Source: Pseudomonas putida
GTDB lineage: Bacteria > Pseudomonadota > Gammaproteobacteria > Pseudomonadales > Pseudomonadaceae
Assembly (NCBI RefSeq): GCF_025905425.1
Contig: NZ_CP109603.1
Coordinates: 2,268,001 to 2,332,000, forward strand
Length of the DNA stretch: 64,000 nt
Reading direction: 5' to 3'
A program made the translations under genes and the position numbers. The first letter of the stretch is position 1; the number at the start of each line of letters is the position of its first letter. The notes under the pieces are model-generated. The model worked only from the letters and a program-made list of their open reading frames with translations, made no database searches and was not told where the DNA came from. Shown piece after piece: positions 1-8,467 of the stretch.

Positions 1-60
1 GGGGCGGTAGCTGCATGTGGTACGCCTGCACAGGTCGAGCGTGTCGATGATGGATGACAT
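1..60 (-). CDS. Second VasX-like T6SS effector, N-terminal 20 codons only (cut by window edge)
   Basis: The minus strand from position 60 reads MSSIIDTLDLCRRTTCSYRP and runs off the window. It matches the first 20 residues of the complete VasX-like toxin at 1196-3862 (MDSLTDTLELCRRVTSGYRP) at 13 of 20 positions, so this is a paralogous toxin, not a chance frame. Its ATG (60-58) overlaps the TGA of the DUF6708 gene (62-60) as TGATG, which indicates translational coupling in the same operon. By inference it is another type VI effector delivered by the upstream VgrG. Only the start is visible, so the C-terminal activity cannot be judged. Confidence 0.75.
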   Translation of the reverse strand, partial: MSSIIDTLDLCRRTTCSYRP

Positions 61-1196
61 CAATCGAACGCCTTCGGCTTTTTGGGCGTACGCGGTTTGC
101 GTGGTTTCTTCTCCGGACGGTTGCCAGGTTTGAGCTGCCAACGGTCGGCATTGGCGAGCAGGCGTTCCTGGATTTCGGGCGGGTAGTCACTCAAGGTGGT
201 TGCTGGGGGCACTTGCTTGCCGGGCAAGCTGGCCTCGCGGATCACCTTCGGCCAGCGCGGTCGCCAGCACAGCAGCAGGCTGACCCAGTGTGCGGTGCCG
301 ATAATGACGAAAGCGGGCCAGACCATGAGCATGGCGAGTTTGAACAGCCAGCTGCTTTTGCGGAAGAAACGGCCCAGGCCTTCGAACTGGGCGCTAAATG
401 CCTGGATGGGCGAGGGTAGTTGGGTGCTCAGGCGGGGGCGGGGGACGGCGTGTGGGCCTTCCTCCATGTAGCGGCGGATGAATTCCCATTCATCACGGAG
501 TTCGCTGCCGCCCTGGCCTTGCTTGCCGAGTAGGGCCATTTCCATGTGGGGGAGGCCGGTACGGCTGGGGTGCCAGACCAGGCCTAGTCTCATCCCTACG
601 CTGAGCGAGTCGTCCGCTGGGTAAAGGCCTGTGCTTCCGGTTGTTCTCCAGGGGAAGGTTACAATGCCGCCGCAATAGCTTGGTCTATGGAGATGGACCT
701 GTTGGGTTTTTCGATTGAAGCGAATGAGTAAATGGCGGCTGGTCAGCATCTCCAAACGTGTGAGTTTTATCCCATATTTTGAGTATAAATATAGGATGGT
801 GCTAGCGACTAGCATCATGATGAGAGTGAGTGTCAAAGTTATAAATGAACGTGAAACTGGAACCGTTATATCAATCCAGAGGAACCTTAATGCGGTGATT
901 GTCGTGACGCCTATGACTGGCATAACTCCGACGAGCATTGCAAGCGTAAGGAGTCCACGTCTTTCTTCTGAGCCACCGCAGCGCATCTCCATATAATCAT
1001 CGTTGAAGGCGAACACGGGGCCGCGCGTATGAGGTTTTTCGCTGATAGACCGGAAATGAATATCTTCTTCCAGATCCCCCTCGTAGAAGTCTTTAGCTGA
1101 TCGCTTCTCTGAAGGTGTCATCTCTGCTTCGGAGGCTTTTCGTGCGGTTTCTGACTCGGTTACCATCTGCCAAAATGCCCATTCGATCAAGTACAT
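60..1196 (-). CDS. DUF6708-like membrane protein, candidate immunity protein of the T6SS module
   Basis: The product is 378 aa. Two hydrophobic segments lie at roughly residues 80-107 and 115-136 and a third near 290-310; the tail is very basic (PKKPRKPRTPKKPK). The layout resembles the DUF6708 family found next to type VI effectors in pseudomonads; that assignment is from memory of the family, not a search. The ATG overlaps the TAA of the VasX-like toxin (TAATG at 1198-1194), and its own stop overlaps the start of the second toxin. Sitting between two membrane-active toxin genes, it may be an inner-membrane immunity protein, but an accessory role is equally possible. The 5' half, about 680-1196, is visibly richer in A and T than its surroundings. 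Confidence 0.6.
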   Translation of the reverse strand: MYLIEWAFWQMVTESETARKASEAEMTPSEKRSAKDFYEGDLEEDIHFRSISEKPHTRGPVFAFNDDYMEMRCGGSEERRGLLTLAMLVGVMPVIGVTTITALRFLWIDITVPVSRSFITLTLTLIMMLVASTILYLYSKYGIKLTRLEMLTSRHLLIRFNRKTQQVHLHRPSYCGGIVTFPWRTTGSTGLYPADDSLSVGMRLGLVWHPSRTGLPHMEMALLGKQGQGGSELRDEWEFIRRYMEEGPHAVPRPRLSTQLPSPIQAFSAQFEGLGRFFRKSSWLFKLAMLMVWPAFVIIGTAHWVSLLLCWRPRWPKVIREASLPGKQVPPATTLSDYPPEIQERLLANADRWQLKPGNRPEKKPRKPRTPKKPKAFD

Positions 1197-3862
1197 TACA
1201 GAACCTCACTGAATGCCGAATGCAGAGCACTCAACTCATCTTCTTCCTCATAAATACTGGAGCTGTTTCCGATGCGAAAACAACAGCGTTTGCACCACTT
1301 CTCCAGTGGGTCATCTTCAAGGATGTAAATTGTCAGCGTTAGGGCGAGGCCTATCCAAAAGGCTCCCAGCACTAATCGAGCGAGTAGCAGTCGAGCAGCT
1401 TGCGTGCCGAGAGTGTTAGCGAGCCTTGCCATGGATCGGCTAAGAAGTTTTACTACTTTATTAGAACTTGAATTGGCCAGGTGATCGAATAGTGGTTTCG
1501 CAATTGCGACGGCTGTTCCAAACTCTGCCAATGATATTGTAATGGTTGCCACTCCTCGGAAAGCGTAAGCAGCGGCCAGGATCCTTGATTTCGTCCACTC
1601 TTGCTTCGTAGTCGGTTCGCTTTCTAGATGCTTAAGCCAGTCTGCAAAATCCCACCACGCCAGCACCCCCCCGCCCATACCCGCCAAACCAGCGCCCCAA
1701 AGCTTCAACCTCCCCAAGGTCGCCGCAGCCCCTCTCCCGGTCACACTATTCGCGCCATACCGCGTCACCACCTGATCCACATAACTGGCTCCAATCTCGA
1801 AGCCCGCTGCAGCTGTAGTCATTGCCGCAGCCAAGAGTTCGGTTTTCACCCGCACATCACTGTCGGGCAGTTCGCGCGCCTTGAAGGCCATCAGCATGCC
1901 TTCGAGCAAACACACCAGGCCTGCAGCACGAACCTTGAAAAAGTCGCTGTTGTTGGCCTGCATCAGGCCTTCGGCCCAGGCCTGGTCCAGATAGCGTGCA
2001 ACCTGGGCACCACTGCGTTGTGGGTTCAAGGGCTGCCCGCTGCGAGCCGCTTCGCCCAGGCGTATGTCGACAGCCGTTTCATGCACCGAGGCAAACAATG
2101 TCAGGCGCAGGTCTTGGTGCAGCGCGCGGTCCACACTGTTGGGTGCCCCGGTACGCAGTACTTGCCGCCCCAGCGCGACATACCAGGCATACAAGCCGAT
2201 GCTGGCGGTACTGTTCCTGCTCTGCAGCTCTTCGTACAGCGTGTTGATGCGCCCGAAGGCATTTGCCGCGATGTGCGCCTGCCGGGCGAGCGACTCACGC
2301 AACGTGAACGATGTCGCTGAGGCCGGTTCGGCCTTGGCCGCTTCCAGAAGCGCGGCAAGCTCTTCGCGGATGTCATCCTGGTTGTAGGTGATGCCGCGCA
2401 TCGCCAGATTGCCCCGGGCCGCCACATCACTGCGCCACCAGTGGTCCAGTACGGTCGAGCCCCATTTGCTGAGCTCCATGCCGATCACGCACTGGCCAGT
2501 CTGCTCGGCAAAGGCCAAGCCATTGATCAGGTCGGCGTTGTCGTAGCGGTCCAGGGCCTGCAGCAGGCGTTCACTAAGGAGCCATCGGGTATGGTCCTTG
2601 GAGCGTTCTTCTGCAGCCTGCTGAGCCTGTTGCATTGCCTGCTCGAAGCCTTCGAGCTGATCGTGCATGGCTTGGCGATCGACCAGATGGCCGTATTTCT
2701 GGTCGAACTTCTTGCTGAATTCGCCAGCATCCTGGCGGGCCTGAACCTTGGCCCGGACTTCGCGTTCGTACTGCGCCAGATGCGGTTTCATCCGTGCGTC
2801 ATGCGCGTCGGCCTGCTGGCGTGCGTGTTCGGTAAACCCGTAGAAGTCCACAGGCGTCACTGGCTGCTTGCGTACGGCCTCGGCCATGACCTCGCGCTTG
2901 ACGATCCGCTCGGCCATCATCTGCGGGTAGAGCTTCTCGATCTCCAGAAACGACTGCGCAACAAGCAGTTTGCGTTCATTGTCCACGCCGGGTTCCACGG
3001 TGCGCTGCAGCCAGTTCGTCTTCACCTCCTCGACGGCTGCGTTGCGCCAGGCATTGAGTTCCTGGGTAATGCCGATGGCATCCTCGATCACGATGGCGGC
3101 GCCGCGCGGCTTGGTTTGATTGATGGGCGGTGCCAGGGCTTGCCGTGACGCGTGCGGGGATACGATTTGAGCGTTGTTGAACGGCTGCAGGTCGAGCAGC
3201 GCTTGCAGGTCTGCGTCGTCCTGGGCCTTGAAGTCGGCTACCCAGCTCAACTGGTCGTGCTTGAGCACGTGGGGCTGTGGCGGCGCATCAGAGGGCTGAA
3301 TGAACCCTGCGATATCAATCGCGGGCAGGCTGCTGCGGTACTCGTCTTCGAGCAGGCGGTAGTTGTCGAGCATGCGCGGCGTGAGCGGGGAGGGGCTGAA
3401 CAACGGGCGTAGTTCCTGGATGTCGTCCAGGTCGTAAAGGGTGATGGTCCAGCCGAAGGCGCGGATGATGTCCTCCAGGTTGCCTGCGCTCGGGGCGGCC
3501 TCCCAAGGGGCGTCGGCGCTGATGTACTGCAGTGAGCCGTTTGGCGCCACGCGGTACTGGCTGTGCCATTCGTAGGCCGGTGCGCTGTGGCGTTTGATCA
3601 GCAGGTAGAGAAAGCCTTCGCGCAGCGGGCGGATGGCGTAGCTGGAGTGGGTCAGTTCATCTATATCGTGAAAGGGGTTGAGGTAGCCTGGCAGCTTGGG
3701 CAAGCGGGCACGTTGTGCTGGGTTGCCACCTACGGCGGCATAGCGCAGGGGCAGCAGTTCGAAGCGGCGGGTGCAGTCGGCGACGGGGCTGTTGCGTAGC
3801 GCGGGGCGGTAGCCGGATGTAACGCGTCTGCACAATTCGAGCGTGTCGGTGAGCGAATCCAT
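1196..3862 (-). CDS. VasX-like type VI secretion effector (toxin VasX N-terminal region family)
   Basis: The product is 888 aa. The N-terminal part (CTRRFELLPLRYAAVG, then YAIRPLREGFLYLL) is the signature of the VasX / BTH_I2691-type effector N-terminus. A long charged helical middle follows (about 330-480), then several hydrophobic segments between about residues 690 and 850 (AGLAGMGGGVLAWWDF, LVLGAFWIGLALTLTIYIL). VasX-type proteins are secreted on VgrG and permeabilise target membranes; pore formation here is inferred from the hydrophobic C-terminus. The gene starts 11 nt after the DUF4123 adaptor stop and ends overlapping the DUF6708 gene, so all are one operon. The last 450 bases are more AT-rich than the rest, suggesting exchange of the toxin tip. 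Confidence 0.82.
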   Translation of the reverse strand: MDSLTDTLELCRRVTSGYRPALRNSPVADCTRRFELLPLRYAAVGGNPAQRARLPKLPGYLNPFHDIDELTHSSYAIRPLREGFLYLLIKRHSAPAYEWHSQYRVAPNGSLQYISADAPWEAAPSAGNLEDIIRAFGWTITLYDLDDIQELRPLFSPSPLTPRMLDNYRLLEDEYRSSLPAIDIAGFIQPSDAPPQPHVLKHDQLSWVADFKAQDDADLQALLDLQPFNNAQIVSPHASRQALAPPINQTKPRGAAIVIEDAIGITQELNAWRNAAVEEVKTNWLQRTVEPGVDNERKLLVAQSFLEIEKLYPQMMAERIVKREVMAEAVRKQPVTPVDFYGFTEHARQQADAHDARMKPHLAQYEREVRAKVQARQDAGEFSKKFDQKYGHLVDRQAMHDQLEGFEQAMQQAQQAAEERSKDHTRWLLSERLLQALDRYDNADLINGLAFAEQTGQCVIGMELSKWGSTVLDHWWRSDVAARGNLAMRGITYNQDDIREELAALLEAAKAEPASATSFTLRESLARQAHIAANAFGRINTLYEELQSRNSTASIGLYAWYVALGRQVLRTGAPNSVDRALHQDLRLTLFASVHETAVDIRLGEAARSGQPLNPQRSGAQVARYLDQAWAEGLMQANNSDFFKVRAAGLVCLLEGMLMAFKARELPDSDVRVKTELLAAAMTTAAAGFEIGASYVDQVVTRYGANSVTGRGAAATLGRLKLWGAGLAGMGGGVLAWWDFADWLKHLESEPTTKQEWTKSRILAAAYAFRGVATITISLAEFGTAVAIAKPLFDHLANSSSNKVVKLLSRSMARLANTLGTQAARLLLARLVLGAFWIGLALTLTIYILEDDPLEKWCKRCCFRIGNSSSIYEEEDELSALHSAFSEVL

Positions 3863-3873
3863 GGGCGTGTGCC

Positions 3874-4752
3874 TCAGTCCTTTGTGCGCAGGCTTCGCTG
3901 CACGTTGTCGATAAGGGCGGTGTGCTGTTCGCGGGTGGCGACGATTGCGCCCTGCCAGGCCGGTGATTTGTTGAGCTGATCACCGTCGCGAGCCATCATC
4001 AGTACATAAGTGATGAGATCCGCCTCACGGGCCAGGCCTTGCTCGCGTGCCTGATCGAGGTAATGCTGGATCAGGCCGACCCGCGTGCCGTGGCAGGCAG
4101 CGGCCAAGGCTGGGCAGGACTGATCGTCCTTCAGCACCTCGGCAAGTTGGTAGCTCAGCGGGTCGCCCGCCAATGCTGCCCAGCAGTTTTCGTCCAGTGT
4201 GATCGGGGGGGTGTGCGCCGCTTGAGGTTGATCGTCGCCAGCTATTTGCAACCACATCTTCTTGTGCGGATGTGCTGCAGCTGCCCACCAGTGATGGATG
4301 GGCGCCCACCATTCGCTCACCCCAGGTAAGTGGCGGTGGCTATCGAGCACTTGCAGGGCTGCAGCGGTGTGGTAGCGCAGCAGGTACGAATGGCCATCTG
4401 CGCCGGTGACGATGTTGGCTTGGCTCAAGTGCAGGGCGAGTTCGGCAGGTGGCAATACGCTGACTATCCAGCCACATACCGCATTCGCTGCACCTTGTTC
4501 GAGCTGCCATCTAAAGTCGTACTGGGCTGCAACATCGGAGCCGGGACGCGAACCGAACAGCCACGGGCCCACTGCCCGCAAGTTGCTGAATTGGGCTTGC
4601 TGCAACAGTGGCCAGCAGCGCTGCGCGTAGTACTGGATCAGGTTTTCCCGCGCTTCGGCGGAAAGATCGGCCATTTCCACAACCGCGCTCAGGCGGTACC
4701 GGTCCGATGCTCGCAGTACCTTGACCAGTGCTCTGACGAATGGGCTGGGCAT
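3874..4752 (-). CDS. DUF4123 family T6SS effector adaptor/chaperone
   Basis: The protein is 292 aa, counted from ATG 4752, which overlaps the vgrG TGA as TGATG. An upstream in-frame ATG at 4821 would lie inside vgrG and add an unlikely basic leader. The pattern of tryptophans and short hydrophobic blocks (VGPWLFGSRPGSD, CGWIVSVLPPAELALHL, YLLRYHTAAALQVL) fits DUF4123 proteins (Tap/TEC type), which load a specific effector onto its cognate VgrG in the cytoplasm before firing. Its place between vgrG and the VasX-like toxin is the usual order for such an adaptor, so the toxin immediately downstream is the probable cargo. No catalytic motif is expected or seen. Confidence 0.82.
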   Translation of the reverse strand: MPSPFVRALVKVLRASDRYRLSAVVEMADLSAEARENLIQYYAQRCWPLLQQAQFSNLRAVGPWLFGSRPGSDVAAQYDFRWQLEQGAANAVCGWIVSVLPPAELALHLSQANIVTGADGHSYLLRYHTAAALQVLDSHRHLPGVSEWWAPIHHWWAAAAHPHKKMWLQIAGDDQPQAAHTPPITLDENCWAALAGDPLSYQLAEVLKDDQSCPALAAACHGTRVGLIQHYLDQAREQGLAREADLITYVLMMARDGDQLNKSPAWQGAIVATREQHTALIDNVQRSLRTKD

Positions 4753-6932
4753 CAGCTTGCTCCTCCCATCCGGATCATGTTGTGGCCGTTTGCGATTGCT
4801 TTCAGCAGGCAACTGAGGCAAATGGGCTCGCCGGGCTCAGGAATGCCCGCAGTCGAGGTTGTGCGTTGGCTGCCCTTTACCTGCTGGTTGATCGGCCCTT
4901 TGAAGGCCAGTGCCACGCCGTCCAGCGTGATACCGGCGCCATCGATTCGCAGCAGCCCGCCTGGGCTTCTGATCGTGAGGCTCTCGCTGACTGCTATGTC
5001 ATAAACCTTGGTGGTGTGCCGGATGGCTTCACCGGTTTGCAATAACTGATGACCGGCCACCACCTGTTCGAGGTGGCCACCGATTTCTACCGTGTGGTTG
5101 GCTTTGGTAATGTCCTGGCGCTGGTTGCCCACCGTCTCGATGCGGTCCTGGCCTGTGACGATCGTGTGCGTCCGGCCAATGGTCAGGCTGTCGTCGTTGC
5201 CGATTTCGTGCATCCGGTTTTGGCCGATGCTGACGGATTCGTCCCGGCCGACATCTTCCCGGCGGTCCTGGCCAATCGAAACGGTTTCGTCACGTGCGAC
5301 CTGTTCGGCGCGATCGTTGCCGACCTGCGTCGTTTCGTTATGCTTTACAACGTTGTTCTGGTCCCTTTCTGCGTGGATGAACACTTCCTGGCGACCCAGT
5401 TCGTCCTCGAAACGCAGTTCGTTGAAGCCATCGCCCTTGTGGGTCTGGCTCTTGAGGGTCATGCGCGTCTTGTGCTCGGGCAGGTCGTATGGCGGCAGCT
5501 GATTGCCGCAGTAGGTGCGGCCGATGATCATCGGCTGGTCGGGGTCGGCATTGACGTACTGGATGATCACGTCCTGGCCAATACGCGGGATGGCCATCGA
5601 GCCCCAGCTGCCACCGGCCCAGCCTTGCGACACCCGCACCCAGCAGGAGCTGAATTGATTGTTTTCGCTCTCCCGGTCCCAGGGGAAGCTGACCTTGACC
5701 CGGCCCCACTTGTCGCAATAGATCTCCTCGCCAGGTGGGCCGACGACGGTGGCCATGTGCGGGCCGTCGATGCGCGGCTTGGCCAACGGCGCCGGGCGCC
5801 ATTCGGCTCTGCCTGGCACCAGCACTGCGTCTTGCGTGTAGCGCGTGCCTTGCCTGGCCCCGGCGGCTTCCTCCTGCAGGCTGGTGAACTGGGTACCTTC
5901 GTGGTGCACGTTGATCACACGCCAGTGCACGTTCAAATCTAGCCGCGGGTGTTCGATCAGGGTGAAGCTCAGCCCCGGTTGCAGGCGCACGTCATCGCCT
6001 TGCACTTCGGCGATGCGGGCATCGTGGCACAACGCGGTGATCCGGGTGGCGGTGAAGGGCACGCCGACCGCATCACGCTTGTAGCGACCGGGGTAGTCAA
6101 AGCGCTCGTACGCGGTGGATTGGTGTGTCAGGCCACTCGCTTCTGCGCGGTGTTCCTGGCGGTAGGCCGGGTTGGTGAACGTATAGTCGCGCTGCACCTG
6201 ACGTGCAGTACGTACCTGCTCGCTGTAGCGCAGGCGGCGTAGACAAGGCCTTGCCTGAACGCCACCGCTGTTGGCGTGGTACAGCACGGCGTTGGGGTCG
6301 ATGTCATCGTCATCGACGAACCCTTCATCGTCATCATCGGTCTTGATGACACCGCGGCTGATTTGACCCAGCGAGAGCAACCGGTCGGTGATGACCAGCA
6401 TGTGGTGTTTTGCTGTGTGCTCGAAGCGGTATACGAAGCCCTCTTCGGCGGCGAGGCGGGCGATGAAGTCCAGGTCGGTTTCACCCGCCTGCACGCAGAA
6501 CTCCCGTACCTGATGTTCGCCGCTGCTGTGCAGCTCAGAATGAAGGATGCCCTGGCGCTCAAGCATGATTTCGAGAATTTGCGGCACGCTTTTCTCCTGG
6601 AAGATGCGCCAGTTCGAGCGCAGCCGGGCACGTGCCAGCGTGGGTTCGACCACGGCGCGGTAACGCGTTCGGTAAAAGCCCGTCTCTCCTTGGCTGAAGG
6701 TGCTGACCAGGCCGTGCACGTAGCGCAGCGGTTGGTCTCCCCGCCAGAGGGTGAACAGCACCGGTTGGTCGAGCAACTGGCCGAAATCGACATCGTCTTG
6801 GTAACTCATCAGCTCCAGGCTCAACTGGAAGGGTGCGCTGATCGCTTCGTCGAGCTCGAACGAAACCACTTCAAACTCAATCTGGCCAACCAGCGGCTGG
6901 AAGGTGAAGCGCAAATCGGATTGGCTAGGCAT
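4752..6932 (-). CDS. vgrG: VgrG (TssI) type VI secretion spike protein
   Basis: At 726 aa it has the usual VgrG length. The N-terminal gp27-like part opens with FTFQPLVGQIEFEVVSFELDE and includes a phage D-type section (VPQILEIMLERQGI); the gp5-like OB fold region carries PHMATVVGPPGEEIYCDKWG and VKVSFPWDRES. Residues about 540-620 form the repeated needle (VGNDRAEQVARDETVSIGQD and similar repeats). The short tail ends with two cysteines (ICLSCLL) and has no enzymatic extension, so toxicity must come from cargo. It trimerises on the Hcp tube and carries the downstream effector through the DUF4123 adaptor. It is the first intact gene of the minus-strand operon reading toward position 1. No core T6SS genes (tss) are in the window, so this is an orphan vgrG island. 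Confidence 0.95.
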   Translation of the reverse strand: MPSQSDLRFTFQPLVGQIEFEVVSFELDEAISAPFQLSLELMSYQDDVDFGQLLDQPVLFTLWRGDQPLRYVHGLVSTFSQGETGFYRTRYRAVVEPTLARARLRSNWRIFQEKSVPQILEIMLERQGILHSELHSSGEHQVREFCVQAGETDLDFIARLAAEEGFVYRFEHTAKHHMLVITDRLLSLGQISRGVIKTDDDDEGFVDDDDIDPNAVLYHANSGGVQARPCLRRLRYSEQVRTARQVQRDYTFTNPAYRQEHRAEASGLTHQSTAYERFDYPGRYKRDAVGVPFTATRITALCHDARIAEVQGDDVRLQPGLSFTLIEHPRLDLNVHWRVINVHHEGTQFTSLQEEAAGARQGTRYTQDAVLVPGRAEWRPAPLAKPRIDGPHMATVVGPPGEEIYCDKWGRVKVSFPWDRESENNQFSSCWVRVSQGWAGGSWGSMAIPRIGQDVIIQYVNADPDQPMIIGRTYCGNQLPPYDLPEHKTRMTLKSQTHKGDGFNELRFEDELGRQEVFIHAERDQNNVVKHNETTQVGNDRAEQVARDETVSIGQDRREDVGRDESVSIGQNRMHEIGNDDSLTIGRTHTIVTGQDRIETVGNQRQDITKANHTVEIGGHLEQVVAGHQLLQTGEAIRHTTKVYDIAVSESLTIRSPGGLLRIDGAGITLDGVALAFKGPINQQVKGSQRTTSTAGIPEPGEPICLSCLLKAIANGHNMIRMGGAS

Positions 6933-6982
6933 GCGGATTCCCTCGAAAGTGCCTGAGTACGGTCATGACGAGCACTTGCCCG

Positions 6983-7379
6983 CTACTGCTGCAAGACGGC
7001 GTTGAGCGACTGCAAAACTTCGGCGGTCAGCAAGTTCAGGCGGTAGCCGTAGGCGCAGGCCATGGCGATGACCGAGCGCACCCAGGGCCATTCCCGGCGC
7101 ATGCGATGGGGGCAATGAGCGACATTGGAATAGGGGTCGCACACCTGCTCGGGCGTGGGGCCGCGGAGTGCGCGAATGAGCGTGTATCCGAGAGATCAGC
7201 GCGTTGAGGGTTTCATTACCCTGGAAGTCCGGGTCGGCGGCGTAACCGACAGGTTGCGCGTTTGCGGTGATTTCACGTGTTGCACGGGTATGCGATGGCC
7301 GCTCCCCACGCACGTCTTCAAGCAGGATTGGCTTGTTGGTGGGCACTGTTCTGGCAGTGCCATCGGGCTCGCTGGACAT
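6983..7379 (-). pseudogene. Small hypothetical gene with an apparent 2-base frameshift, upstream of vgrG
   Basis: A good start exists at ATG 7379 behind GAGGATCAGGA, reading MSSEPDGTARTVPTNKPILL. The frame stays plausible to NALIS near 7200-7195, then turns into arginine/proline-rich nonsense. A second frame on the same strand reads SLGYTLIRALRGPTPEQVCD and on to LNLLTAEVLQSLNAVLQQ, stopping at TAG 6985-6983, and looks like real protein with codon use like its neighbours. The two join if one TC unit is restored in the TCTCTC run near 7193-7200. The intact product would be about 130 aa. I do not recognise the family. It may be a decayed gene, a slippage switch or a sequencing error. Confidence 0.5.
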
Positions 7380-7586
7380 TCCTGATCCTCGTGTTCCGGC
7401 AGGCAGCGTATGCAATGGGCATGGACCGCCCATGCGGCCCGACGAATGCATTTAGCTGAAGCCGAAACACTAACGAGGAATCAATTCATGGGAGAGTATT
7501 GAGCGTCCTAAAACGTTGTAGGAAAGTTCGAATTCTGCTCTGTATAAGAAACAATTAGTTGCAGGTAGAGAGGGCGCGGGGTGTTT

Positions 7587-8465
7587 TCAAGCATTCCGAT
7601 GCGGCGCTTTCTCGGCGCAAAGTCGCGCTTGCAAAGGCAGTGGGCTGATCGAAGGGGCTGGGAAACCCTGCCTTGCAGGGCTGTGGCTCGGCGCCTGCAA
7701 AGCGCTACGCCCATAGAACAGCAGCGCGGTGGCCCAGGTGGTGAACCAGACAAAGATGCCGGCCCAGAATGTGTGGGACATGTAATGCCAACCCTGCAGC
7801 ACCCGCGTAGTGCCGTAGACAAAGCCGACTATTAGTATCGCCACCAGCAGCTTGCGCGCATGCGCCCAGCGGTGGCGTAGCGCCACGAAGTACAAGGCCA
7901 ACAAGGTGAAACCGCTGGAGGCATGACCCCCTGGCCAGCAGCGGCCATCGCCGGCCTTGTTCAGCCAGGAGAAGTGCTCGAACCACTCGACCCTGGCCTG
8001 CTGGCCGCCGTACAGCGTCGTTTCCACCGGGCAGTACACGCTGGTATGGCTTTTCAGGTAGTGGATGACCGTGGTGCACAGCGCAAAAGCGACCACCACG
8101 AACAACAAATCGCGCCGATGGTGGGTAGTGAAGCGCAACACCGGCGCGATTCGGGTTGCCTCCAGCAACCGGGTCAACCGCCACTGAGGATGGTTGGCCA
8201 GGCGGGGCCAGGCAAACGACAGCAGCGAGCCGATCACGGCCAGCTCGCCGGTCCAGTTCGGTAATACCCGTGGCCACTTGTGGGTGACCTTTTCAAACCA
8301 CTGATCGTGCAACAGCGGAAACTGGCCGGTGGTCGGGTCGATCAGCAGGTTGCTGATCCAGCGGTCGAGCTCGGTCAGGTCGAATGCCACGAACACAATG
8401 GCTGCCAGCAGCAGTGGCAGCAGCAGGTTGTTGCGGTAGAAGGCGGCGCGTGCGGAGAGGGGCAT
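7587..8465 (-). CDS. PAP2-family membrane phosphatase
   Basis: The protein is 292 aa from ATG 8465, two bases after the stop of the histidine phosphatase gene. It carries the three PAP2 signature blocks: K-x6-like KSHTSVYCPVE, the PGGHAS core with its catalytic histidine, and TRVLQGWHYMSH with the nucleophilic histidine. Five or six hydrophobic segments surround them. Family members remove phosphate from lipid carriers, phosphatidic acid or lipid A at the periplasmic face; which substrate applies is not readable from sequence. Pairing with a periplasmic histidine phosphatase recalls the ais/lpxT style of LPS phosphate control in enterics, which is an inference from domain content only. Confidence 0.85.
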   Translation of the reverse strand: MPLSARAAFYRNNLLLPLLLAAIVFVAFDLTELDRWISNLLIDPTTGQFPLLHDQWFEKVTHKWPRVLPNWTGELAVIGSLLSFAWPRLANHPQWRLTRLLEATRIAPVLRFTTHHRRDLLFVVVAFALCTTVIHYLKSHTSVYCPVETTLYGGQQARVEWFEHFSWLNKAGDGRCWPGGHASSGFTLLALYFVALRHRWAHARKLLVAILIVGFVYGTTRVLQGWHYMSHTFWAGIFVWFTTWATALLFYGRSALQAPSHSPARQGFPAPSISPLPLQARLCAEKAPHRNA

Positions 8466-8467
8466 GG

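Noticed and set aside
5049..5942. 297-codon plus-strand frame inside vgrG
   Set aside because: Antisense shadow of the VgrG gp5 and needle region; no ribosome site or recognisable domain.
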